Shown: positions 51,381 through 60,720 of the stretch, in pieces
Layout: each line of letters begins with the position of its first letter
Position numbering within the stretch: the first letter of the stretch is position 1
From: Saprospiraceae bacterium UBA2365
GTDB lineage: Bacteria > Bacteroidota > Bacteroidia > Chitinophagales > Saprospiraceae
NCBI GenBank assembly: GCA_002344345.1
Contig: DDTL01000179.1
Span: 18,330-82,329, forward strand
Direction of reading: 5' to 3'
DNA length: 64,000 nucleotides
Translations under genes and position numbers: made by a program
Notes under the pieces: generated by a model
Told to the model about the DNA's origin: nothing
The model's database searches: none
The model's input: only the letters and a program-made list of their open reading frames with translations

Positions 51381-52328
51381 ATGTCAGTAAACAAAGATAA
51401 AAGATACCTCGATTACTCTTCTTATATCAAAAAAAATTTTGATCAAAGGGTGCAAAAGATCTCCATCAATGCCGGATTCACCTGCCCTAACCTGGATGGC
51501 ACCAAATCCCGAGGTGGATGTTCCTACTGCAATAACAATACCTTTAATCCGTTTTACTGCAAACCGGTAAAGCCAGTTTTGACTCAAATAGAAGAAGGTA
51601 TTTCATTTTTTGCGCAAAAATACAAAACTCAAAAGTATCTCGCTTATTTTCAGGCTTTCAGCAATACGTATGCAGAAACAAGTCACCTTGAAAAACTTTA
51701 CCATGAGGCACTCTCCCACCCTCAGGTAATTGGTTTAGCCATCAGTACCAGACCTGATTGCATTCATCCTGATAACCTGGAACTATTGACATATCTGGCA
51801 AAAAAATACTATATTTCACTTGAAATTGGCATTGAAAGTACCTTTAACCCCACTTTGGAAGCCATCAACCGATGCCATTCCTTTGAAGAAACCATTCATG
51901 CCTTTGTTCTGGCAAAAGACAGAAATCTGCACCTTGGAGGACATTTGATCCTTGGACTTCCCGGAGAAAACAAAGACATTTTATTGAGTCATGCTGAAAA
52001 AATCAATCTCCTGCCCATTGAAATTCTAAAAATTCACCATTTACAAATCGTGAAGCATACGATGATGGCCTTTCAGTATAAAAATGACCCGGATATATTC
52101 CAACTCTTTGGTCTGGAAGACTACATCGATCTGGTAACTGATTTTATTTCTATATTGAGGCCTGATATCATTCTTGGTAGGTTTACCAGTGAAAGCCCTG
52201 CTAAATACCTGATCGCTCCAAAATGGAACGGATTAAAGAATTATGAAATTACCGCTATGATCGATAAAGCATTGATCCATAAAAATTTATGGCAAGGAAA
52301 AAATTACCTTAATGCTGTTGCCAGATAA
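51381..52328 (+). CDS. TIGR01212-family radical SAM protein (YhcC-like)
   Basis: 315 aa. Opening block RYLDYSSYIKKNFDQRVQKI is a mark of the TIGR01212 branch. The cluster-binding cysteines are in ISINAGFTCPNLDG and GGCSYCNN, an unusual long spacing between the first Cys and the CxxC pair that is shared by the family. A later GLAISTRPDCI and HLILGLPGE segments line the barrel. The reaction has not been established to my knowledge. A TTG start at 51354 would add nine hydrophobic residues; ATG at 51381 gives the expected family N-terminus. Confidence 0.92.
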   Translation: MSVNKDKRYLDYSSYIKKNFDQRVQKISINAGFTCPNLDGTKSRGGCSYCNNNTFNPFYCKPVKPVLTQIEEGISFFAQKYKTQKYLAYFQAFSNTYAETSHLEKLYHEALSHPQVIGLAISTRPDCIHPDNLELLTYLAKKYYISLEIGIESTFNPTLEAINRCHSFEETIHAFVLAKDRNLHLGGHLILGLPGENKDILLSHAEKINLLPIEILKIHHLQIVKHTMMAFQYKNDPDIFQLFGLEDYIDLVTDFISILRPDIILGRFTSESPAKYLIAPKWNGLKNYEITAMIDKALIHKNLWQGKNYLNAVAR

Positions 52329-52550
52329 AATGAAGGTATTGAAGATCTCAAATCTTTGCATTCATAGCATTGATTATCTGTTTTTTATATTTAACAATAT
52401 CCAGAAAACTGAGTTTTTGACTTTCAAGGCACTTTCATTTTATTTTACCAGTTTTCTATAAGGTTTCATGTTGACTATGCTGAAATACCAAAAATAAATT
52501 TAACTCCGGGTTAATTATTTATTACTGATGAAAGATTCAGAATTATGTGT

Positions 52551-52558
52551 TAAATTTG
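52551..52558 (+). promoter_or_regulatory. -7 box TAAATTTG that fixes the start of the HdrC-like gene
   Basis: TAAATTTG lies inside the open frame that begins at GTG 52547. Since transcription should begin after it, near 52564, translation must begin at the ATG pair at 52577 or 52580, not at the GTG. Confidence 0.55.
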
Positions 52559-52576
52559 TCAGGTAATATAATAGAT

Positions 52577-53917
52577 ATGATGAGCCAGATAATTTTTATT
52601 TTAACGGCGCTGATCGTAATTGCATTGAGCGTCCGATACTATGGACGGATCGTGCAAAATATACGTTTAGGACGTGAAATCCGGTTAAAGGGTGATGTTA
52701 CCTGGAGATTAAAGCAAGTATTGCTAATAGGTTTTGCTCAGAAAAAAATGTTTAAGAACCTGCTTCCTGCAGTTTTTCATTTATTTATTTACATCGCTTT
52801 TCTGATAACAGTAACAGAGTTGATTGAGATCTTTACGGATGGAATTTTTGGATATCACAGGTTTTTTGCCAGTTATTTAGGCTGGTTTTATACATTTATC
52901 ATTTCTTCTATTGAATTTTTATCTGTATTAGCATTTGTGGCTACCCTTGTTTTTCTGTCAAGGAGAAATGTTATTAAAATTGGCAGATTTTGGAATCCAG
53001 ACCTGAAAGGTTGGCCTTTCCGGGATGCAAATCTGATCTTGCTGGGTGAGATCATTCTTATTTTGTCAATTTTTACTATGAATGGAGCTGATCTGGTTTT
53101 ACAGGGTAGAATGCCAGAACATTATCATCCGGCCGGTCCATTTTTGATCAGCAGGTTCTTTGAAAGTTTTTTCAATCATTTTGGAACAAACACGCTGGTT
53201 ATCCTCGAACGGACTGGCTGGTGGGGGCATATTTTAGTTGTTTTTGGTTTTTTACTTTATCTGCCGTTTTCAAAACACCTTCACATTATATTTTCATTTG
53301 TAAACCTGTATTTCACCCCAAAGAATCAACGGGGCGAAATGGAAAATATGCCATTGATCACCAATGAAGTAAAAAGCATGCTGGGACTTTCAGATCCGGA
53401 AGTAATTCAAAACGCTCCGGAACAAATTCCTGATTTTGGCGCAAACGATGTTACAGGTTTGACATGGAAAAACATTCTGGATGCATATACCTGCACAGAA
53501 TGCGGCCGATGTACAGCTGCCTGCCCGCCCAATATTACAGGCAAATTATTGTCTCCCAGAAAAATCGTTATGAGTGTTCGTGACAGGGCCGAAGAAGCAG
53601 GAAATTATGTCAGGAAACAAAAAAAGCAATCTAAAGTCAAAACTGACATACCTCAAACCGCTGTCAACGATGGAAAATCATTGTTTGATTACATAAGCAA
53701 AGAAGAAATTTTTGCATGCACTACATGCAATGCATGTGTAGAGGCTTGTCCTGTTCATATTAATCCTTTGGATGTGATACTTCAAATGCGGAGATATGAA
53801 GTGCTCACGAATGCATCTGGACCATCAGATTGGATCACAATGTTCACCAATCTCGAAAATAATGGAAGTGTCTGGCAAATACCTGCTGCACGTTCAGCCT
53901 GGATTCAACAGGATTAA
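52577..53917 (+). CDS. Membrane-anchored Fe-S oxidoreductase, HdrC/DsrM-like
   Basis: 446 aa. About five membrane segments in the first 255 residues (LIVIALSVRYYG, LFIYIAFLITVTELIEIF, a FVATLVFLS segment, and ILLGEIILILSIFTM) with spaced histidines, resembling a cytochrome b-type quinone domain. The C-terminal part carries two [4Fe-4S] motifs, CTECGRCTAACP and CTTCNACVEACP, near residues 305 and 385. The next gene, 24 bp downstream, encodes a CCG-domain subunit, so the pair forms a quinone-linked heterodisulfide-reductase-like module. The electron donor or acceptor cannot be identified. Start choice rests on the -7 box position. Confidence 0.88.
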   Translation: MMSQIIFILTALIVIALSVRYYGRIVQNIRLGREIRLKGDVTWRLKQVLLIGFAQKKMFKNLLPAVFHLFIYIAFLITVTELIEIFTDGIFGYHRFFASYLGWFYTFIISSIEFLSVLAFVATLVFLSRRNVIKIGRFWNPDLKGWPFRDANLILLGEIILILSIFTMNGADLVLQGRMPEHYHPAGPFLISRFFESFFNHFGTNTLVILERTGWWGHILVVFGFLLYLPFSKHLHIIFSFVNLYFTPKNQRGEMENMPLITNEVKSMLGLSDPEVIQNAPEQIPDFGANDVTGLTWKNILDAYTCTECGRCTAACPPNITGKLLSPRKIVMSVRDRAEEAGNYVRKQKKQSKVKTDIPQTAVNDGKSLFDYISKEEIFACTTCNACVEACPVHINPLDVILQMRRYEVLTNASGPSDWITMFTNLENNGSVWQIPAARSAWIQQD

Positions 53918-53941
53918 AAAACATAAAGTACCATTAGAACC

Positions 53942-54721
53942 ATGATAACAAATATATCTATTCCGTTAATGGCAGATGTGCATTCAAGAGGCGAAAAACC
54001 GGAAGTTTTATTATGGGTTGGTTGCTCAGCCAGCTATGATACACGATCACAGAAGATCATCAGGTCTTTGTGTAAAGTACTGAATATTGCAAACGTCTCT
54101 TTTGCCATTTTGGGCGATGAAGAGAATTGTTGCGGCGACCCTGCCAGACGTGCAGGTAATGAGTTCGTTTTTCAAATGTTGGCCCTTCAAAATATTCAGT
54201 TGTTTAATCAATATCAGATTGACAAAATTCTTACGATCTGTCCTCATGGCTTCAATACATTGAAGAATGAATATCCTGAACTTGGAGGAAATTTTAAGGT
54301 TCAACATCACACACAGTTTTTACTGGAATTAATTGAACATGGACGCCTCAAATTAAATCCGAAAAAATCTTCCAGTCTGACAATTCATGACTCATGTTAT
54401 CTCGGAAGGGTCAACGGGATTTATGATGTTCCAAGGAAAATCATGGAAGCGCTGAAGATTGAAGTGGTCGAATTGGAAAGAAATAAAAAGAACGGTTTTT
54501 GCTGCGGGGCAGGCGGCTCACAAATGTTCAAGGAAGAAGAAAAAGGACTTGAAAGGGTAAATACAAACAGAGCAAGAGAAGCAGCACTCACAGGATGTAA
54601 AACACTGGCGACCAATTGTCCTTTTTGTACAACTATGCTGATGGATGGATTAAAAGACCTGGACAAAGAAGATAATATGGAGGTCAGAGATATTGTTGAA
54701 ATACTTTTGGATCATATCTGA
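53942..54721 (+). CDS. CCG-domain Fe-S protein, HdrB/GlcF-like subunit
   Basis: 259 aa with two cysteine-rich CCG domains. Domain 1 has WVGCSASYD near residue 28 and NCCGDPARRAGNE near 61. Domain 2 has HDSCYLGRVNGIYD, GFCCGAGGSQMF near 187 and NCPFCTTML near 217. CCG domains ligate unusual Fe-S clusters at sites for heterodisulfide, lactate or glycolate oxidation. Together with the membrane subunit upstream it would pass electrons to or from quinone. Widespread in Bacteroidota, with no agreed physiological role. Confidence 0.9.
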   Translation: MITNISIPLMADVHSRGEKPEVLLWVGCSASYDTRSQKIIRSLCKVLNIANVSFAILGDEENCCGDPARRAGNEFVFQMLALQNIQLFNQYQIDKILTICPHGFNTLKNEYPELGGNFKVQHHTQFLLELIEHGRLKLNPKKSSSLTIHDSCYLGRVNGIYDVPRKIMEALKIEVVELERNKKNGFCCGAGGSQMFKEEEKGLERVNTNRAREAALTGCKTLATNCPFCTTMLMDGLKDLDKEDNMEVRDIVEILLDHI

Positions 54722-54911
54722 CAAAACGGAAGTCAGTACCCGCCAAAGGTATTTTCTCTTCTCCCGGCAGAATTCAAAATATGCTCGAACTGAAAACCCA
54801 AATCTTTTTCATATGCGTTTTTGCATCCGCAAATGCAACATTTGATGGCATTTTGGGGCATTTTTACAAGACCGTATACCTAATAAATAATGGTTGGAAC
54901 TGAAATTTTAT

Positions 54912-54919
54912 TATTTTTG
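54912..54919 (+). promoter_or_regulatory. -7 box TATTTTTG of the Spo0M-like gene
   Basis: TATTTTTG lies 23 bases before the ATG at 54943 and fits TAnnTTTG. A TTG 15 bp upstream is too close to be a good -33 box. Confidence 0.5.
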
Positions 54920-54942
54920 TTAATGAATGATAAACAAACATT

Positions 54943-55407
54943 ATGCTTGGAAAAGTAAAACAATATTTGGGCATTGAAGGTATAAAACTGAACCTTGAAA
55001 TACCTGAGATCATCGATAAAAAAGAGTCAGCATTAACCGGCAACATTATCCTCACAACCAAAAATCGTCAGACAGCTAAAAGCTTTAAGATCCGTCTGAT
55101 CGAGCGATATACCAGAGGAAGGCGTTCATCAAAACTGATCAACGAATATACCGCCGGAGAAATTCAGTTCAATCAATTAGTGATCGTTGAAGAAAATGAA
55201 GTGGTGAAGGTACCTTTCAGCCTACCTTATCACATTGGTCAATCCAGGATTGATATGGTTGAAGATCAAAATTTTGTCTTCCGGGGAGCGATCAGATTGT
55301 TAAAACTGGCCAATGGGGTTAAATCCGAGTTCCGGGTGGAAGTTGAAGCCAAGGTCTCTGGTACCGCACTGGATCCAAGTTATACAACAAAAGTTATGGT
55401 AAAATAA
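54943..55407 (+). CDS. Spo0M/arrestin-like beta-sandwich protein
   Basis: 154 aa, no signal peptide or membrane segment. The opening GIEGIKLNLEIPEIIDKKES, with ALTGNIILTTKN, looks like the first strands of an arrestin-type sandwich as in Spo0M. A KVPFSLPYH segment and the C-terminal SEFRVEVEAKVSGTALDPS support the same fold. Spo0M was named from sporulation control in Bacillus but homologues occur in non-sporulating bacteria, where function is unknown. It is shorter than Bacillus Spo0M (about 250 residues), so only one sandwich is present. Transcribed alone. Confidence 0.7.
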   Translation: MLGKVKQYLGIEGIKLNLEIPEIIDKKESALTGNIILTTKNRQTAKSFKIRLIERYTRGRRSSKLINEYTAGEIQFNQLVIVEENEVVKVPFSLPYHIGQSRIDMVEDQNFVFRGAIRLLKLANGVKSEFRVEVEAKVSGTALDPSYTTKVMVK

Positions 55408-55592
55408 AGATAATTGTTTAGCTCAATAGTCTTTTAGTCTTAATTCTGTTAGCTAATGATTTATACCAAGGGTTAAAACCTTTGATTCCAGGACAAATTA
55501 GGTGTCTTATGCTCAATGTACTCGCTCAATACCAAAAGATTAACAGGCAAACAGACTAATTGGCTAACCACCTAAATAACTACAAATAAAGA

Positions 55593-56879
55593 TCAATTGA
55601 ACCGGATGGCCCTGATCGGATCAATCCTGCTGATAATATAACTTGGGATCAAAAGGCAAACCATTGTAATGACCACGGTACTTACATTGATCAATAAAAT
55701 TTTGTAAAAGTCAATCTTTATCGGGGCAACAGACAGATAATAACTGGCTTCATCTAATTTAATAAATCCAAAATAGTCCTGCAGATAACAAAGGCTCAAC
55801 CCGAGTAAGTTGCCGAATACCAAACCCGTCAACACGATGATACCGGCTTGAATGAGAAAAACTTCCCTTATGCTTACCCTGCTGGCTCCTAATGCTGTCA
55901 AAATACCTATCATACGCGTCCTTTCCAGAATTAAAATCAATAAAGCTGTGACCATATTGATTATTGAAACCAGTATCATGAGCGCGAGGATCACACGTTC
56001 ATTGATGGATTGTAGCTCCAACCAATCAAAAATCTGGGGGAATTTCCTTTTGATCGTTTCAGAAAAATGGTCCGTTGGCAATAATTCCAGGTAAATGTAG
56101 TCATCGAAAACATCCATATCATTGATATCATCCAGAAACACTTCATATCCGCCAACCATATCTTCATCCCATTGAAGAATTTGTGTAAGCTTTCGGATAT
56201 CAGCTAAAGCTAGTTTCTTATCATACTCTTCCAATCCTGAATTATAGATCCCGGACACTGTAAATCGTCGGCGTAGCTGCTGATCCTCCTGAATGAAGTG
56301 TATGATCAGTTTTTCGCCGGGGGAAATATTCAATCGCCGTGCAGTGGTCCTTGAAATTAAGATTTCATCCGAAGGTTTATCTCCGTTAAAGGTCGGCAGT
56401 TTACCTTCAACCAGATACGATGAAAAATTTTCCCAATTGAAATCTTTTCCTGCACCTTTTAGCACAATGCCTTCCAGCGTTTCTTTTGTTTTAATTATTC
56501 CGGGTAAAAGAACATAACTTTGAATATATGCAATTCCTCCTTTTGTAAGCGATTTATTATTGCGATGCAAGGCATTTTCATCGGTATAATAGCTTATGCG
56601 ACCTAAAGTATCAAGAATCCTGGTAAAATCTGCATTCGCTGATATTGGAACATTGTCAAAATTGCTTTTAGCAGCCACATGAGCGATATTGATGTGTCCC
56701 CAAAACCCAAATATCTTTCTCGATATCCCATCTTTAAATCCGTCAACCAATGCAGTGGTCAATACCATTACAGCCACACTGATCGTGATCGCTGCGATAG
56801 CGATCCTTATGATCACATCCAAAAAAGTTCCTTTTCTGGAAAAATTAATCCTTCTTGAAATGAAAAAAGATAATCGCAT
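55593..56879 (-). CDS. FtsX-like ABC transporter permease (LolC/LolE type)
   Basis: 428 aa. The N-terminal helix (VIIRIAIAAITISVAVMVLT) is followed by a periplasmic domain at about 50-260 and three C-terminal membrane helices (VILALMILVSIINMVTALLI, LIQAGIIVLTGLVFGNLLG, LLINVSTVVITMVCLLIPSY). This is the MacB/LolCE topology with the FtsX domain. The TRMIGILTALGAS segment is the coupling-helix motif common to lipoprotein-release permeases. No ATPase subunit gene is adjacent, which is usual for these permeases in Bacteroidota. Role in moving lipoproteins to the outer membrane is likely. Confidence 0.9.
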   Translation of the reverse strand: MRLSFFISRRINFSRKGTFLDVIIRIAIAAITISVAVMVLTTALVDGFKDGISRKIFGFWGHINIAHVAAKSNFDNVPISANADFTRILDTLGRISYYTDENALHRNNKSLTKGGIAYIQSYVLLPGIIKTKETLEGIVLKGAGKDFNWENFSSYLVEGKLPTFNGDKPSDEILISRTTARRLNISPGEKLIIHFIQEDQQLRRRFTVSGIYNSGLEEYDKKLALADIRKLTQILQWDEDMVGGYEVFLDDINDMDVFDDYIYLELLPTDHFSETIKRKFPQIFDWLELQSINERVILALMILVSIINMVTALLILILERTRMIGILTALGASRVSIREVFLIQAGIIVLTGLVFGNLLGLSLCYLQDYFGFIKLDEASYYLSVAPIKIDFYKILLINVSTVVITMVCLLIPSYIISRIDPIRAIRFN

Positions 56880-57051
56880 TTATAAATTTATCACAGCGTC
56901 GTCCGGTGTTAATGAAAGAAAAAAGTAAAAACATACTGAAAAGAATGATCTTCTCTCTGATTTGATTCCTTCAATTTGTCATAACTTGTCACAAAGCTAA
57001 TCAAGTTTTGGATAGCCGGAAAAAACTGTTATGATAATAATTCATATTTAT

Positions 57052-57059
57052 TAGCTTTG
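57052..57059 (+). promoter_or_regulatory. -7 box TAGCTTTG of menB
   Basis: TAGCTTTG lies 14 bases before the ATG at 57074 and fits TAnnTTTG, giving a leader of about eight bases or fewer. Confidence 0.5.
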
Positions 57060-57073
57060 CAAAAATTTTTTTT

Positions 57074-57895
57074 ATGGCATTGCGTGAATGGAAAACTATA
57101 AAATCGTATACCGATATCCTATTTGATTACTTTGAAGGAATTGGGAAAATTACTTTTAATCGCCCTGAAGTATACAATGCATTCAGACCTCAGACCAATA
57201 AGGAGATCCTGGATGCCCTGGAGATCTGCCGGGAAAGTCCTGAAATTGGTGTGATCGTCATCACCGGCATCGGCGATAAAGCCTTTTGCTCAGGAGGAGA
57301 TATCAATGTAAAGGGACATGGTGGCTATGTCGGAGATGATGGCGTACCGAGATTAAATGTTTTGGATGTACACAGGGCAATAAGAAATATTCCTAAACCG
57401 GTGATAGCCATGGTCAATGGATATGCGATCGGAGGGGGTCATGTTTTACATGTTATTTGTGATCTTACAATTGCGAGTGAAAATGCGATTTTTGGACAAA
57501 CAGGGCCTAAAGTGGGAAGTTTCGACGCCGGATTTGGTTCTTCCTATCTGGCCAGACATGTAGGCCAGAAAAAAGCCAGAGAGATCTGGTTTTTGTGCGA
57601 ACAGTATTCAGCTGCAGAAGCTGAACGAATGGGTATGGTAAATAAAGTAGTTCCACTTGCTGAGCTGGAAGACACCACTGTTCAATGGTGCAAAACGATC
57701 CTTAAAAGAAGCCCTTTGGCGATTCGTATGATCAAACGCGGATTGAATGCAGAACTTGATGGTCAGCGTGGATTGATGGAATTTGCAGGAGACGCGACGC
57801 TTATGTATTACATGCTTGAAGAGGCAAGTGAAGGTAAAAATGCCTTCCTTGAAAAGAGGGATCCTGACTTTTCAAAATATCCCAAATTCCCATAA
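57074..57895 (+). CDS. menB: 1,4-dihydroxy-2-naphthoyl-CoA synthase
   Basis: 273 aa, the typical MenB length. It cyclises o-succinylbenzoyl-CoA in menaquinone synthesis. Crotonase-fold blocks: ITFNRPEVYNAFRPQT (residues about 27-42), the oxyanion-hole GDKAFCSGGD, VNGYAIGGGHVLHVICDLTI, the MenB-specific TGPKVGSFDAGFGSSYLAR and a FLCEQYSAAEAERMGMVNKV segment. No other men genes are in the window. Menaquinone would fit the electron partners of the Fe-S module encoded nearby, but only by general inference. Confidence 0.96.
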   Translation: MALREWKTIKSYTDILFDYFEGIGKITFNRPEVYNAFRPQTNKEILDALEICRESPEIGVIVITGIGDKAFCSGGDINVKGHGGYVGDDGVPRLNVLDVHRAIRNIPKPVIAMVNGYAIGGGHVLHVICDLTIASENAIFGQTGPKVGSFDAGFGSSYLARHVGQKKAREIWFLCEQYSAAEAERMGMVNKVVPLAELEDTTVQWCKTILKRSPLAIRMIKRGLNAELDGQRGLMEFAGDATLMYYMLEEASEGKNAFLEKRDPDFSKYPKFP

Positions 57896-57990
57896 TTTTT
57901 TTGAGTATAAAAAAGTTTTCTTTTTTGGCAAATCCTATATTTTGCTAAATTTCAATTTCCGTGATATTTTTTTAATAATAATTTACTCTT

Positions 57991-59163
57991 ATGATAAAAC
58001 TATTTTCATCATCACGTCTTATGGTTTTTGGCAGTATTTTAATTCTTCTGAGCAGCTGCGAATTCATGAGTTATGAAGATTATGAATATGAACCTTACGA
58101 CGGTTCTATTTCCTGGACCAAACTGATTAAAAATGCTGAATGGGGCAATCGTTACGACCATGCGGCAGTCAGTTTTGACGGAAAACTCTGGATATTGGGT
58201 GGTTATAATCCCGGCCAAACAATTGGTGACACATATTATGAAGATGTGTGGAGCTCATCAGATGGAGAAAATTGGGATTTGATCACTGATAATGCACCCT
58301 GGCATGGCAGACGAGGGCATGAAGTGGTCGTATTTAATGATGGTTCCGGAGATGCGTTATTCCTGATCGGAGGATACATGGTGAATGAAGAAACAGGTTA
58401 CCGGCAATATGCAAATGATGTTTGGAAATCATATGATGGTAAATTATGGACTGAAATTAAACCTACCGAATTTCCTCCAAGAGATTCACTCTATCAGTGG
58501 TATCCACGAATGGAACATTCTTGTATAGTTAAAAAAATGGAAGGCAAAAACTATATTTACCTCATGGCCGGGAGAAGTATGCAGGACAGTATTGATGGCA
58601 GATTTTCCACAATATATCATAATGATGTCTGGAGAACACCGAACGGAAAGGATTGGGAACGGATCAACAATAATGATTTCGGGATCCGTGGTGATCAGGC
58701 CGTGACCATAAACCCACAGACCGGAAGGATGTTTATGCAGGGTGGAACACATGGCATTGTATTTACCTCGCAGAACTTCAGTACTCATCCGATAGAACAT
58801 TGGGAATATCTGTGGTATTCGGATGATGGTCAAAACTGGATAGCTACAAATGATACAGAAACCTGGGATCAGAGCTTGCTTTGGAGAGCCTCACATCACC
58901 TGGTATATTTTGATAACAGTGTATGGAGTTTCCCTGGTAAAACAACCTCAACTGTGCATTATCATTTCACCTCACCCAATCATTTTCCCATTTGGAGGGT
59001 TCATGATGACGGGACATGGGAAGCAGATTCCTATGGAGTTGCATTTGAACCAAGGCATGGTTATGGTTGCGTTGTCCACGACAACAAAATCTGGATATTG
59101 GGAGGATTTACCAGCAGTTCCGGGCAGTCAAATGATGTCTGGGCAGGTGAGATCATAAATTAA
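57991..59163 (+). CDS. Kelch-repeat lipoprotein
   Basis: 390 aa. Lipobox ILLSSC, Cys23. Six or so Kelch-type blades follow, each ending in a pattern like DHAAVSFDGKLWILGGY, DVWSSSDGENWDLI, HEVVVFNDGSG, DVWKSYDGKLWTEI, and HGYGCVVHDNKIWILGGFTS at the end. The fold is a beta-propeller; such proteins bind partners or glycans rather than catalyse. The DUF1207-like gene begins 19 bp downstream and is likely co-transcribed. The signal peptide fixes the start. Confidence 0.87.
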   Translation: MIKLFSSSRLMVFGSILILLSSCEFMSYEDYEYEPYDGSISWTKLIKNAEWGNRYDHAAVSFDGKLWILGGYNPGQTIGDTYYEDVWSSSDGENWDLITDNAPWHGRRGHEVVVFNDGSGDALFLIGGYMVNEETGYRQYANDVWKSYDGKLWTEIKPTEFPPRDSLYQWYPRMEHSCIVKKMEGKNYIYLMAGRSMQDSIDGRFSTIYHNDVWRTPNGKDWERINNNDFGIRGDQAVTINPQTGRMFMQGGTHGIVFTSQNFSTHPIEHWEYLWYSDDGQNWIATNDTETWDQSLLWRASHHLVYFDNSVWSFPGKTTSTVHYHFTSPNHFPIWRVHDDGTWEADSYGVAFEPRHGYGCVVHDNKIWILGGFTSSSGQSNDVWAGEIIN

Positions 59164-59182
59164 ACAGGAAAAAATTGTAAAA

Positions 59183-60151
59183 ATGAAGAAACTGAGCTTA
59201 TATATCATAATTGCCTTATTTTCACTGAATCTACAGGCACAGGATGCACAAGGTTTATTCAACATCCCGATCAAAAATTGGAACATGCAAGTGATCGGAT
59301 TGAACCATTTTTACCCAATATACCTTGCTGACCCTCTGGATGTCAGGTTCGAGGTATCTGCAAGGGATATGAAATACAGCGATGTAGACCTGAATGACAA
59401 CGTCAATGTGGATGGAACTTATAAAGGCAGACTGGTGATCAATCCGGGAGTTAAAATTTCTCTATTCCGTTTCAGCCCCAAAAGCAATCCAAAACTTGGG
59501 TTAGATATTTCTCTCGGAGTTTCTATTCCTGCATTTATGCGTAGCGGAAATCACGATCTGATCGGGTTGGACGGCATTTATTATTTTGCCATTTCAGGTA
59601 AACCGTATGAATGGCTTAGTCTTCGCTTTTCTAAGCATCACATTTGCACCCACATAGGGGATGAATTTCCAACCATAGGGGTTCGTTCTCCTATCGATTT
59701 TGATCCAAATGTGATGCAACTGCCTGTCAGAGATGACATGATCCTCTCTGCTGCAGTAAGGCCCTTGTATTTCCTTGGAAAGCCGCGATGGGATATATTA
59801 CAGATCTACGGAGATTTTGGATTTTTTCTTCCGGGATCCGATTTTTTAGGAGAAAGGCAGAATAAACCCAATCGTACAGCTTATCTGAATTTACAGGGAG
59901 GTATAGAGTTAGAGTATTATTTTAAAAATCCGTATCTGGGTGGTGTTTTTGCAGCAGGGAATGTCAGCAGTTATCAGGCAAACGCATTTTCTCCCAATAT
60001 TTCATTGATAAGTGGCTACCTTTTTCCACAAGACAGATTTCAAAAAAGATTGAGGATAGGCGTGCAATACTATAACGGCAGAAGTCTTACAAATCAATTC
60101 TATAACCGCAAGGAAATATTTACGGCATTCATCGTTGCAATTGATATTTGA
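59183..60151 (+). CDS. DUF1207-like outer-membrane protein
   Basis: 322 aa. Signal peptide at residues 1-19 (MKKLSLYIIIALFSLNLQA). Family-like points are the ADPLDVRFEVSARDM segment early on, LGLDISLGVSIPAFMRSG, a RFSKHHICTHIGDEF block where DUF1207 proteins have HQSSHLGDEF, and the C-terminal RLRIGVQYYNGRSLTNQFYNR block. Alternating hydrophobic strands and the aromatic-rich end suggest a barrel in the outer membrane. It follows the Kelch lipoprotein gene closely. Function is unknown; the pair may form a surface complex. Confidence 0.75.
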   Translation: MKKLSLYIIIALFSLNLQAQDAQGLFNIPIKNWNMQVIGLNHFYPIYLADPLDVRFEVSARDMKYSDVDLNDNVNVDGTYKGRLVINPGVKISLFRFSPKSNPKLGLDISLGVSIPAFMRSGNHDLIGLDGIYYFAISGKPYEWLSLRFSKHHICTHIGDEFPTIGVRSPIDFDPNVMQLPVRDDMILSAAVRPLYFLGKPRWDILQIYGDFGFFLPGSDFLGERQNKPNRTAYLNLQGGIELEYYFKNPYLGGVFAAGNVSSYQANAFSPNISLISGYLFPQDRFQKRLRIGVQYYNGRSLTNQFYNRKEIFTAFIVAIDI

Positions 60152-60218
60152 AGGCTCAATATGATCAATATTAACAAATAATATGTCTGCGGAAAATAGA
60201 ATATTTTGTTGTAATACC

Positions 60219-60226
60219 TATATTTG
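60219..60226 (+). promoter_or_regulatory. -7 box TATATTTG of the cytochrome c gene
   Basis: TATATTTG lies 66 bases before the ATG at 60292 and fits TAnnTTTG. The TTTG at 60205 is too close (10 bp) to act as the -33 box. Confidence 0.5.
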
Positions 60227-60291
60227 TAGTTAAATTTTAAAATCAACAAATTGTTGTAAAAAAAGAATATTAAATTTTAAATAGTTAAGTC

Positions 60292-60702
60292 ATGAAGAAA
60301 GCATTTGGATTATTTTTATTGATGGCAGTATTTGTCTTTGCATTGATTAGCTGCGGTGGTGAGAAAAAGGAAAAAGAAACTCCTGAAGCCACTATAGAAG
60401 CACAGGTTGAAGAAGTTGCAGCTACAACAACTCATGCACCTGAAACAATCGCTCTTTACGACAAGTATTGCACGGTTTGCCATAAAGAAGGAATTGCTGG
60501 AGCTCCAAAAATCGGAGATGCTACCTTATGGGGACCAAGAGCTGAAAAAGGTATGGCAACTTTGGTAAAACACGTAACTGAAGGTTATACAGGTGAAACG
60601 GGAATCATGCCTGCTAAAGGAACCTGCATGGAATGCACTGAAGATAATTACAAAAACCTGATCACTTATATGTTGGATCAGGCTGGCTTGAAAGCAAACT
60701 AA
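60292..60702 (+). CDS. Lipoprotein cytochrome c (c5-like)
   Basis: 136 aa. Lipobox ALISC, Cys21, followed by a Glu/Ala-rich linker. One haem c site CTVCH at residues 60-64 and an axial Met106 in GIMPAKG. A further cysteine pair, CMEC at 112-115, matches the disulfide of cytochrome c5 proteins. It would carry electrons in the periplasm from a membrane anchor. It has its own promoter and a strong terminator, so it forms a single-gene unit, with no oxidase genes near. Confidence 0.93.
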   Translation: MKKAFGLFLLMAVFVFALISCGGEKKEKETPEATIEAQVEEVAATTTHAPETIALYDKYCTVCHKEGIAGAPKIGDATLWGPRAEKGMATLVKHVTEGYTGETGIMPAKGTCMECTEDNYKNLITYMLDQAGLKAN

Positions 60703-60720
60703 AGTAAAATTCAGGTATTT

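Noticed and set aside
52547..52576. GTG start for the HdrC-like gene
   Set aside because: The -7 box TAAATTTG lies inside these codons, so they are unlikely to be transcribed.
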